Positions 11,301 to 23,300 of a DNA stretch of 64,000 bases are shown here, piece after piece. The DNA is taken from contig OX031062.1 of assembly GCA_943736015.1 (NCBI GenBank), positions 52,440,962-52,504,961 on the forward strand, in the 5' to 3' direction. The translations under genes were made by a program, and so were the position numbers. The number at the start of each line of letters is the position of its first letter. The stretch's first letter is position 1. The stretch comes from Tridacna crocea (taxonomy: Eukaryota > Mollusca > Bivalvia > Cardiida > Cardiidae). Under the pieces are notes generated by a model, which made no database searches, was not told the origin of the DNA, and saw only the letters and a list, made by a program, of their open reading frames with translations.

Positions 11301-14300
11301 TTTTTTTTGTCATCTGCAAGTGCTTTCAATTTGGACGAGTCTAGAATTTTGTCTTTTGGTAAAGAGTGAACCCCCTTTTGCCCGAGCATGGCTGATATAT
11401 AGCTCTGTTTGTCCGTCTATAAAATGTACCCTGCTTTCAAGTTTACCTTACATTTCGCATACATTTTGCATTTCATGATAGCACTTGGAAAGGTATGGCA
11501 TTAAGGAATCAAGGATCTCCCGGAAAATATAATAAGATTTTTTTTTTCTAACAGTTATGTTGCCATATTCGTCTTGCATTTCGTGATGGCGGCTAGAAGT
11601 AAAAGTAATATAATGCTTCAAACTAGTTCCACATCCATCAAGAAAATATATCGTCTGCCAAAAAAATGTCACCTGCTTTGTTTTCGTAAAATTTTATTAC
11701 CCTGGCTTTGTGATGGAGCTTGGGAGATTTTGTTTTTTGATATTAATAACAGCGAAAGATTCAGTAGAGTATTTAGTACCGCAACAGCTAGGAAATTGAA
11801 ACAAAGGAACGAAAATACGGAATTTACGGAAATAGCAACTGCTCTAACTTACTTGGCTGTAAAAAATGTCGTCTTAAATCTCTTCCTACAGTTTTGTAAC
11901 AATGTTCGTGAAAGTTCTTGTGGGGAGAAAAACAAGCACTTTCAAAAGCAAAATATAAATGTTGCAAGCATTATCAGAATATAAAAACGGATAGTGTTGT
12001 TTCGGATCAGTCTGTGCGGAATGCGCAGGCTGATCCGAGACGTCACTTTACGCAAATACCCGAATGCCCTTTTTCGTGTGTCACAGTTCATGTTGGATCC
12101 ATCTTCGCGAGCCAAGTTTACGATCACTACGTGGATCTTACCTTGACTGATCGAGCCCGATTTCGAGATTCCTGTGATGCGCCCTCTATTGGATGCAGGT
12201 TATTACTCCCCTTTACATCATGTTTTTAAAAGCCAATGAAATATCGTTTTACAAACCGCTTACGAATACACATGAAGCGATAAGCAGACATGCACGTGGG
12301 TTTCCATGTTTTACCTATTATTCGAAAGGTAGAGACCGTGTTCTATTTTTATCAAAGATGAAATGCTACGAGCGATTTTATTCGATGCAGCTAGAGCTGG
12401 CTGCATCCAATGAAAAGGCGTATCGGGGGGTTGTAAAAATCAAGCTCAATCCGCCAAAGTAAGATCCATGTAGTGATCGTAAACTTGGCTGGCGAAGATG
12501 TGTTGGATCATGCTTGTACCTCTTGGTAAAAGTTTTGATGGGACCTGGGCTGGGAAAAAAGTTGAGCACATTCGAATAGAAAACACAAACGAAGCGAATG
12601 CATCTGTCAGAAATGTCATATCGTCGGTTTGCTTCCAAAACCTCGTAACTACAGCTTGAAACAAGCTGTAGTTACGAGGTTTTGGAAGCAAACCGACGAT
12701 ATATGCTTTCACTCAGTTTTTGTAACATGTTTGTGATATATTTTGTGATGGACGCTAGATTAGAAAAGATAAGAAATGAAGTACTTTCGAAGGAATTTGA
12801 TACAAAGGTAGCTACTGCTAAGGCAGTATATCGTCTGCCAAAAAGTGTCGTCTGCATTTTTTCCAGTTTGAGACTAAGATCCGCTATTTTTGTTGCAGTT
12901 TGTGACCATGCTCATCGTATATTTTGTGATAGCGCTGGAAAAGAAGTGGGATATTTTATACAGCCCGACAACGACACCCACAGGTTTACATGGAAGTCAC
13001 TCCTTCAATGGTAAATGCACATTCACACAAATTTTGAGCTTTTTCAATCACGTGATTCAACGACCGGAACTTGCCTTTTAACTCGTTGCCGCAACACAAA
13101 TCCGAGTTTCTGTAGACTACAAATTTGACAGTGATTCAAAGTAAAGCAGCTTTTTTAACCCTTTTCCAAGCAATACCTGGTTTTTACGACCCTGATATAG
13201 TTTCCTTTTGAAAACATTGTGGGAAAAGGAGAAAATGCTGATTACCAGAATTTTCTCCTTTTCCGTCAATGTTTTCTACCTTGCTGGAAACAAATTTCAA
13301 TTCTTAAGTACTGATGTTTATTTTGTCGTCTGCAAGTGCGATTCGAAGTAAAGCAAAATTTTTGAACCCTTTTCCAAGGAATGCCTGGTTTTTACGACCC
13401 TGAGATAGTTTCCTTTTGAAAACAATGTGGGAAAAGGAGAAAATGTTGGTTACCAGCATTTTCTCCTTTTCCCTCAATGTTTTCTACCTTGCTGGAAACA
13501 AATTTCAATTTTTGAGTACTGATGTTTATTTTGTCGTCTGCAAGTGCTGTCAATTTGGACCATTCTAAAATTTTGTCGTTTGGTAAAGGGTTAAAACTTA
13601 AAAGTGTAGAAAATATGTTGGATAAAGAAGAAAATGCTGGTTACTTGCAATTTACTTGTCCCACCATATTTTCAAAAGCCATCTACTTCAGTGTTCTATA
13701 TTCTTTAAAAGACAAATACCATAAGCCGAGCCATCCTTGATTTGTTACATGTATCTTCCAGAAGAATCTTATTTTTACATAAATTTTGAGTATAGGTCTA
13801 CTTCTTTTGCAGATAGCTCGGAGCAGTTTCGGGAGTACTCGGGTTCTTCCGCGCTAACACGATGTCTAGGCTGTGGTACCAAAGAAATTGTTATTATCAC
13901 CGGACTAACGTCAGCGTCTCTCTTTATTTACGACGGTCTGCAGGTAGGCTTAAAGACATTATCCCGAAACTTTACCCGCATTCTGATTAGAGTTTGATAT
14001 GGAATACTTGGTCTGTATTCGCAGACATTGATTGTTGATTTTTAACCTAGTCCTCATTCTCTTTCTGAATTCGAAAATAGAGCAATTTCTGATTCGCAAA
14101 ACAAGTGAGCCAAGTGACGGGGAGTTATGCATCCGGGTTCGTAGTCAACACAGACAAAATTATGTTTAGGTGAGAGAGAAATTGATCCCGGTCCGTATTC
14201 AGCTACCATTCTTATGAACTTTCTTAGTCTTATTCTTCAGAATTTTGGTCAGTGTGAAAGTAACAGAAATTCTGATTGGCTAAACCAAATGGTTTAGCCA

Positions 14301-17300
14301 ATCAGATGTTCTGTTACTTTCACAGTCAAAAAATCTTGAAGAACAAGACAAAGAATGTGAATACGGACCCTGGAAAATGTAACAACCCAGGTTAATCGGC
14401 ACAGTATTAGTTGTACGGTCAGGTGGCAGGGGACTTGGAAACTTGTTCACGGCTGTGGTTAATCATGTCGCCCCGAGCCGAAGGCGAGGTGGCGACATGA
14501 TTCACCACAGCCGTGAACAAGTTTCCAAGTCCTCTGCCACCTGACCATACAACGAATTTATTATACTGTAAAGTTTTACCCTTTTGAAGCGCGTTAAGCC
14601 AAATTTTCCTGTGTTATAATTTCACGAATAGAGTATGCTGACGAAATAGAAATTCCCTTCTGTCTGCCCCAATTCAATGAAAACTGACGTCACTGGAAGC
14701 TGACGTCACTAAAACGTGCAGTTTGGTGAATAAATGTGCAGTCTGGTGATCGATCGGCGCCGCCATTTTCGATGATGTATTGCACGTGTAGTGATGTTTA
14801 CGGGGCACTCAAAAGGGAAACTGCTTTTTGCCAGGGAACATGATATTATGTTCCCGGCATGTTAACCAATCAGATCACGAGAAATTTCTTTGCAGTATAA
14901 TAATACTTACGGACTGACCTGTATCGAACATTTTTGCTTTCCATTAATTTTCTGCACGTGCAGGGACCATTCTACCTCATGAAAAGATAATAAATGAATA
15001 AATAGGTTATAACACAAAGCCAAGCCTATGAAGACCAGTGGAACCGCATACAGCTGACAATCCTGGCATTATAGTTGCTCAAGCTGTCTTCAAGGGTTGA
15101 TGGACGGTTTCAGGACCAGCGTGCGTCTTCACCAACCATTCTTAAGAACATTCTTAGTCTTCTTCTTCAGAATTCTGTCAGTGTGAAAGTAACAGAAATT
15201 CTGATTGGCTAAACCAAATGGTTTAGCCAATCAGAAGTTCTGTTTCTTTCACATTGACAAAATTTTGAAGAAGAAAACAAAGAGTGTTCTTAAGAATGCT
15301 TGGTGGTATCAATTTCTCTCTCACCTAAACATAATTTTGTCTGTGTTGAATGTTTTGTGAAGTTTTCTTTAGGAATGCGTTGATAGGTATACTTACCACA
15401 GTCTTCTTTACTGCAAAGTTTACTAATATTTTAGAAAAGAGAAAAAAATATTAATCAGCGTTTAACCCCTAGACTGCTAAGCGCAACTCACTGACCTTTC
15501 GCGGACAGTGCAGTCTGATCTTTGATCTATACTTTCAGGTAAAGAGATATTATTACACGAAACATAACTTTGAAATTGCAATATTTAGATTTTTACTATC
15601 GAATTGAAAATTTCATGTTAACCCTTTACTCCATAGATATTCATTTCTATGCATTGCTTGGAGGAGCCTTTGGAAAATATTGTGGCAAAAGGTGAAATTG
15701 CTCGTGACGAGCAATTTCACCTTTTGCCACAATGTTTTCCATGCTATCAAAATGTGTGATATATACATAAGAAACAGCTTTATCCTTGGTGTTATATAAG
15801 GTCAATTAGAGATACCATAGAAATGCCTTATGGAGTAAAGGGTAAATTGATTAACAGAATAAGGGTTAATTCTTATATACAGTATACAATATACCGGTAT
15901 TTGTGGTGGTGGTGGTGTGTGTGGGGGAAGGTTGACGTGGGCGGTAGATTTAAGACCGTACAAAGTTTAATTATCATCTCGTACTCACAAACAGCAAAAT
16001 AAAACCTGGCAATAACGCTAACTCTTCACGGAACGTCGACATTTTAGTCTAGTCCAAACTCAAAGCATTTGTACGTAGACGGTGATTTAAATGATGCAAT
16101 TCAAATGGCGGGATACGTCTTTAAAAACAGAAAACATTGTGGATAACGGAGAAAACGCCAGCGTTTTCTCCGTCACCCACAATGTTTTCAAAAACCCATT
16201 TGCTCGAGTTATAAAAAAACCAAGGGGTCGTTTGGCAATAATGTTAAAGCAATAAAATTGTCCTCTGTGGCATTTCCGTGGATTAAACGCTTCATCAATT
16301 GATCACGTGTTTTTTTTTTTCCCCAACCCTTTTGAAAATTGCATTTGAAAATATCATGAGAACAAGATATAAGGTTGAGATCAATATTTTTTCTCTTTTA
16401 CTTGCGTTGTTTACCATCATTTCACAGTCAAATTCCATCGTTTTAGTCAAATTTAAGTTTGTCGTCTGCAAATGCTTTCGATTTAGAGCGAGTCGACGAT
16501 GTTTTCGTTTGGTAAAGAGTAACCCGCTTGAAAATTAATGAAAACTTTGTCATCAGGGAATCGTTTTTTCGACTCTTTCCAAGAATTACAAATGTTTTGC
16601 CAGCCTCCGGGCTGTGAATAGAAATTATTACTTTTAACGTGGTTTTGATCGATTGCTGTGTGTTTACGCTCACAGTTCTGAAATTCATTTCGGTTCAAAG
16701 ACTCCTGACCGACTCAAATCTATGGTTCACAAGCACTCGTGTTTTAATTAAACCTTTCCCAAACGACAAGTTTTGGACCCTTTCAAACCCCAACAGTTTG
16801 AAGACAACAATTTTAGATTTGGAGAAAATGGCAGAAAGTTCTAAAAAAGAGTAGAAAACACTGTGGGAAAAGGAGCAATTTCTCCTTTTCCCACAGTGTT
16901 TTCTAGAGACTTCTACTGCAGACACGTAAAAACCAGGGCTTGTTTGGGAAAGGGTTAAACTTTGTCCGAAACTGGTTCAGCCTTGCTCTGTGAAAATGAA
17001 GCTTAATGCATGTGCTTGATTGATTGGTTGTACGGTGTTTAACGCCGTTTTCAACAATATTTCAGTTATATCGCGGCGGCCAGTACACCTATCAATGCTT
17101 TCTTGGAGTCTCCTTTACAAGTGTTCCGCACAGTTCTCTTTCCAAGCCACTAGCTACTATCCAACATAACTATCATCGAAACAAGGGTCAGCGGTAGGAG
17201 GGTAATGAATCCTGTCGCAATGACTATCATTAATCCCCAGAAAGAAATTTGCCGAGCCGGGGATCGAACTCACGACCTCCTGCTCTCTAGTCCTACCTAC

Positions 17301-20300
17301 TGAGCCACTGGGGCTCGGCTACTGCATGTGCGAAAAGTATTGATCCAGGTCAGTCTGCCCAGTCCGCACAGGCTGACCTGGAACAAAATTTGTCGCTGTT
17401 GGTCAATTTTCTGTATGTCAAAGGTGACACGTCTACCTCATGATTAAGTAGGTTGTTAAAATGTGGCTATTAAGGATCCATAAAAAGGTGTCGGCTTGCT
17501 TGATAGAACTCATCACGGAGATGCATTAAGCCCTCTTTTGCTAGAACTTGGCTTATTTGGCTTGCAACAGGCGAAAGGGGGCATTCGGACAGTTGCGGAA
17601 AGTGTCGTCTTAGATCAGCCAGCGTAGACCTCGTAGGCTAATCCGAGACGGCGCTATACGTCTAGATTAGAGTTTGTTATTCAGTAGACTTGTTCAAAAC
17701 AGAAAAATTGCATAAAAACGGAAAGTGTCGTTTCGGATTAGCCTGCGCGGACTGCGCAGGCTGATCCGAGACGACACTTTACGCAAATGTTCAAATGCCC
17801 CTTCCTGCAAGCCATTTATGCATTGTATACGATAATGTTTCCAACTCTATTACTGGGGATGAGCCTTAATACTGAGCTCAAGAGGTAAAGCACAAGACTC
17901 GTAAACCAACGGCGGGCAACCTAAAAGTTCTGAAAAGTCTTTCGATGACACGCCAAACCTAGCTGTCGTGTGACGGTGCTATATTGAGTACGTTATAGAG
18001 AACCCGTGATTAACTGAGGATGGGTTTTCGTCCACTTTTCCTCGTTCAAAATTAACAGTCTTCTAGGAGCGTCGCCCAAATAGGCAACCGGTGACGGAAA
18101 TAAATGAGCAGAAATTAACCAGGGATAGCCTGCAGTATACGACTCCATCCCCATCCCCACTCCCAAATATCTGTCAGTATTTTTCTGATGATTCATAACT
18201 TGAATGGAAGTGTGTTCTTCCGCGATATTGAATCTTAGGTCAATTACAAAAAACGCAACTTATCTTTTAATTTTAAAAGTGCAATAAAGGTAGACCTGAA
18301 CTTTGAAAACACACAAAAATAACGTTTCCCATCTCACCGTAAAAGGAAATTTTAGTATGGTGGTGCACACACTGAACGAACCAGATTGGTTGATACTATT
18401 CTTAGAAACTTACCAGCAAGATTCGTTGGACACTTGAGGATAAATGGTTTATTTTCATTCATTCATTCATTCATTCATTCATTCATTCATTCATTCATTC
18501 ATTCACGGACTATTTTCTTTTATCCAGTCTTCGTATGCAGACTATATATATTCCTACGCTGAGAAAAATGTTGAGAATCTCGACCGGCGAGAAGGTGCTG
18601 TTTTGAACTCTTGTTTCTGGGTAAGCTTACTATATTTTATCGTCTTGAATTAGTTTGTATTCAATTTTTGTCCTAAATTTTGCTTTTTGCTCAAGAAATG
18701 CTCAATCTAAGCTTTTTGATCGACTTTGTCCGGCGTCCGTTATGCATTGTCCATCGTAAACTTTTACCTTGTGTACGCTCTAGTGGCTAAATTTTCAGTC
18801 AGATACTCATAAAACTTGGTCAAAATGTTTGTCATGATGATATCTCGAACATCTGATCTTGGTCCATACTATTTGCAAGAGTGGTTTAAGTTGTGAGTGG
18901 CAGTTTGACCTTTGAGCAGACAATCCCGAGTTTTAGCAGCCCCGAGGAATAAAGCATGTGAAAATAGGGAAAAAAGGGGATTGCTGATATGTAGCATTTT
19001 CTCCTTTTCCCACAATGTCTTCTATTCCTTTAAAGACATATCGTATCATTTTCAGCCATATTTAAATTGCCGTCTGCAGTTGCCTTTATTTTGGACAAGC
19101 CTTAATTAACTCTTTCCCAAACAATCCCTGGTTTTTACGGGTCAGGAATAGAAACCTTTTGAAAACAATGTGGGAAAAGGAGAAGATGCTGGTAACCAGC
19201 ATTTTCTCCTTTTTCCACAATGTTTTCTACCCTATCACATAGAAAAATCATCTTTTTAGCAACTGTTAATTTGTCATCTGCAAAATGCTTTCAATTTGGT
19301 CTGGTCCAAAATTTGCCATTTGGGAAAGGGTTAATTTTGGTCATCTGGCAATGAGTTTGTGTGAATATTAAAGACGTTTTCTACATTTTGTGAAAATTTA
19401 ATCCTTTCATGGAATTTTCTAATTCTTTCATATGTTGGGTAAAGTTCAATGGCAAACTCAAAAATAAAAAGATAAAAGTATATTGCCGAGTTAGATTTTC
19501 TGCAAAATGGCTGTTTCTATGGTAACCGTTTGTATCAAAACACCTAAAATGACTGTATCTTCATAAAAGACAGTAAGACAGTGATAGAAAGTTTATTATA
19601 CAATGCAAATATTATTTTCCATATTTAATATATTATTTCTTGATTCTATATGAATGAAATAATAATCTGAATTCATTTTCTTTTTAAAACATTTTTTTCC
19701 TATTTCTTAACTTGCCAAAATATTAGCAAAATCAACATGTAGTCTTCAATTAATTCAAAATTTTGAAAAATTCCTTTCATAGAATTTTCTTAATTTTTTG
19801 TATATACAGTAAAATTTAATGGCAAGTACAAAAATGAGAAGAAAAAGATATGTTACCGAGTTAGATTTTCTGTAAACTTGGCCCTTTCCATAGTAACCGT
19901 TTAGGCGCTCAGACCGATCGGCACTGTCATGTTCAGTAGACTCTAGTATCTGAGAAAGGCAATACCGCCGATAAATTTCCTGTATTCTTCTGATCTTTTC
20001 CCCTTTAGATCTTTTTTGCAAAATATCCGTTAAGTCGATATTGTAGACTCATTCTTCGCTTCGAAACGTACCGTATCCGAAATTCAAGGTATTGCACGGT
20101 CCGAACGATATACAAGTACCTTCTTTGAGAAGATTTACTGTCTGTTATTGTCTCCCTTGAAAAACTCAATGTGATGTGCAGAAATTACTACCGTAAACGT
20201 CCTTAACTCTTTATCAGACGACAAAGTTTTTCACTGGTCCAAATTGAAGGCAATTACAGACGACAAATTAACCCTTAGGCTGCTCAGCGCGACTCACTGA

Positions 20301-23300
20301 CTTTTTGCAGACATTGTAGATCGAGATCAGACAGCACAGAACATGCAGTCTGATCTTGATGTACATTGTGGGATAAGGAGATATTGTTCCTCAAAATAAA
20401 ATTTTGAAATACATGTATAAATATTTAGGTTTTCACTATAGAAATAAGAAAAAAACATTTAAAGTTATTCAGCGGGATAAGAGTTAAATATTGCAAAAGG
20501 AAGGAAGCTTTCCTTCGGAAGGGCAAAAAAATTGTGGGAGAGGGACAAAATGTTGGATAATAGCATTTTCTCCTTTCCTGTGATATTTTCAAAAGTCCTT
20601 GTCTTTTTGGTTGGTTGAAACTCAGGATTGCCTGAGGTAAGGGGAAGTTAAGCCGCTCAAGACTGCCTAAAGAGGAAAAGCCGAACAGAAATAAAACTGA
20701 AATAAAGCCCAGAAATAAACCGCCGGTCTTAAGGTTACACGAAATAATCGGAAAAACAATTTAAATCTGTTAAAGCTATCGTGTAAATCTGTCTCAATCG
20801 TCAATTTATGAGCCCAGCTTAATCTCGGAAAACTGCAGTCATTGTTTTTTCCTTTATTTTTGCAATTTTCGCAACTTGAGGCTTCGTTTTGTTGGTGGAT
20901 TTGAATTGATTAACTCATTACCAAACGACAAAATTTTGGACTGGTCCAAATTGAAAGCATTTGCAGACGTCAAAATAAAATTGACTGAAAGTTTAAAATT
21001 TGAATCAGGAGGGTAGAAAACATTGTGGGAAAAGGAGAAAATGCTGGTTACCAGCATTTTCTCTTTTTCCCACAGTGTTTTCAAAAGGCTTCTTGCTCAG
21101 GGTCGTGAAAAGTCGCCATTGTATGATAAATGGCTCAGTCTTGTTTAATGCACCTTTTGGGTTCCTGCGTGAATGAATGGTACAATGTGGGACCCCGGGT
21201 TCGAGCCCCACTGGACACACTCGATTTCTCGTGGGAGTGTCCTTTGACAATTGTGCCTGTCATCACGGCGCCGGCCGGGCGCATTTCGTGGTCGCACTGT
21301 GGCTATCAAGCGGCAGACGGGCTGCAGCGCGATTTTTACTCGGTCATGGGGTTCGACAGCCTTCAAACTTCGGCCGGCGATCGGGAGGAGCTAACTGCCA
21401 TTCTCCAGCATGCGGCCTGCTGCCGTTATGCTACCGACATGCCACCCTACGATTTCAAAATATTTGCCGGCGGCAGGGTGGAGATTGAAAAGCAGCTGGA
21501 AGGCGATTGTCTGTGTTAGTAGGTGGCAGGTCGGTGATCTGCCGAGTGCAGACTTCGGGGCCCCTGTAAATAAATCCGAGGCCGTACATCATACAAAATA
21601 GTCATCATGGCGATTCTAATAGCACCAAAGGGACTCAGAGACTTGCGTATTGCTGGGGTTTGGGCTCTGATCTCTTGCGCTTTGGTGCCTTGTCCTTCCC
21701 CTTGTCGCTGCCTTTAAGGGCAACTTGTGGAAGGAAAATTTTCTTAAAAATTAGATCCATTTATCTTGTGGTTGATAATAATAATGAATACTTTGTAGTG
21801 TGATACGAGAGCAATCTAGGTTCACATATCACCTGTAAACTAGCCTGCCACCGTCAGATTATCGGGCGGGCGCCGGCTGGTGGCAGTTTGAATGCCCAAT
21901 TGCCGGCCGGTGTCAGGTATAAATGACCGATGTCCGCCAGGTCACCGGGCGGTGGCAGGTAAAATATGACAGCTGCCGGCCTGTCACATAACTGACACCG
22001 GCCGACACCCTGACGACGTCCTACATCCCTCGAACTTCAGAAACTGCCTGTCGCCGCCCGGAACCGGTCAGGCGGCCTTTTACTGGCAGTTATTTATGAC
22101 CACTCCCACCGATTTGTAAAAAATCGGCCGGTGGCATGTAAGTTTAAGAATCTATCGATGTCTGAAAATCGGCAGGCGGCAGTTCCACATTGTGACCGTA
22201 ATGTAAAGCCTTGTGCTGCTAAGCGCGACTTACTAAACTTTGCTGACAGTACTGATCAAGATCAAACTGCACAAAACAGTCTGGTCTTGGATCTACACTG
22301 TCCGATAAGGATATACTTTAAAAGATAAACAAGAGGGCTAAGATAGCCCTGGATCACTCACCTGAACTTTTGAGAGGATCATAGCTAATTTTTTTTGAAG
22401 GTATTGAAACACTGGAAACAAAATCATGATTTTGCCAAGCAATTTTCAAACGGTTACCTGTAAAAGTCCTTTCATAATCTGACCAGCAGTTTCAGAAATG
22501 AAGAATTTTTAGGAGTTTCTTAATTTCCGTACAGTGCAACTAGTCCCTAGTCACCAGAGCCATTTTTCTCGACCTATCAAAATTTCGCGAACAATTTTTG
22601 AAAAGGGTCATCTAAAAAACGTTTCTGTGAAATTATTTTCAAATCTGACCAGCCGTTTCAGAGAAGAAGAATTTGCAAAAATTTCTCCATTTCCATATAG
22701 TGCAAGTAGCCCCCATTCACCTGAGCAATGTTTCTTGGCGAATCAAAATTTCACAAACAGTTTTTGAAAGGGTCACCCAAGGAATATCTCTGTGAAATTA
22801 TATCAAAAACTGACCAGCCGTTCGAGAGAAGAAGAATTTTCAAAAATTTCCTTATTTCCCTATAGTGCAAGTAGCCCCCATTCACCAGAGCCATGTTTCT
22901 TGAATCAAACTTTCACGAACAATTTTTGAAAAGGGCCATCCAAGGAACATCTTTGTGAAATTATTTCAAAATCTGACCAGCGGTTTCAGGGAAGAAGAAT
23001 TTTTAAGAATTTCTTCATTTCTGTATAGTGCAAGAAGCCCCCATTCACCAGAGCCGTGTTTCTTGACGGATCAAAATTTCGCGAACACTTTTTGAAAAGG
23101 GTCACCCAAGAAACATCTCTGTGAAATTATTTTAAAATCTGGCCAGGGTTCAGAGAAGAAGAATTTTAAAGAACTTCCTAAAAAACTCCATTTTGTTGCC
23201 ATGGCAACCAGAGTTTTTGACGGAATCAAATTCTGTGAACACTTTATAAAGAAGACATCCCAAGGAACATTCCAGCAATGTTTGGTCCAAATTGGTCTAG

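Noticed and set aside
11574-11984. 136-codon frame, one of the longest in the window
   Set aside because: Its first part is the degenerate exon c copy 2; the rest is unremarkable intron and part of an F repeat. No match to a known family.
17251-17322. Possible tRNA gene on the minus strand with good A and B boxes
   Set aside because: It is joined to a SINE body and tail within a single target-site duplication, so it is a SINE head, not a tRNA gene.
21130-21519. 129-codon frame in the GC-rich island
   Set aside because: No recognised domain; the opposite strand and other frames are open too, as expected from GC-rich sequence. Kept only as a composition finding.
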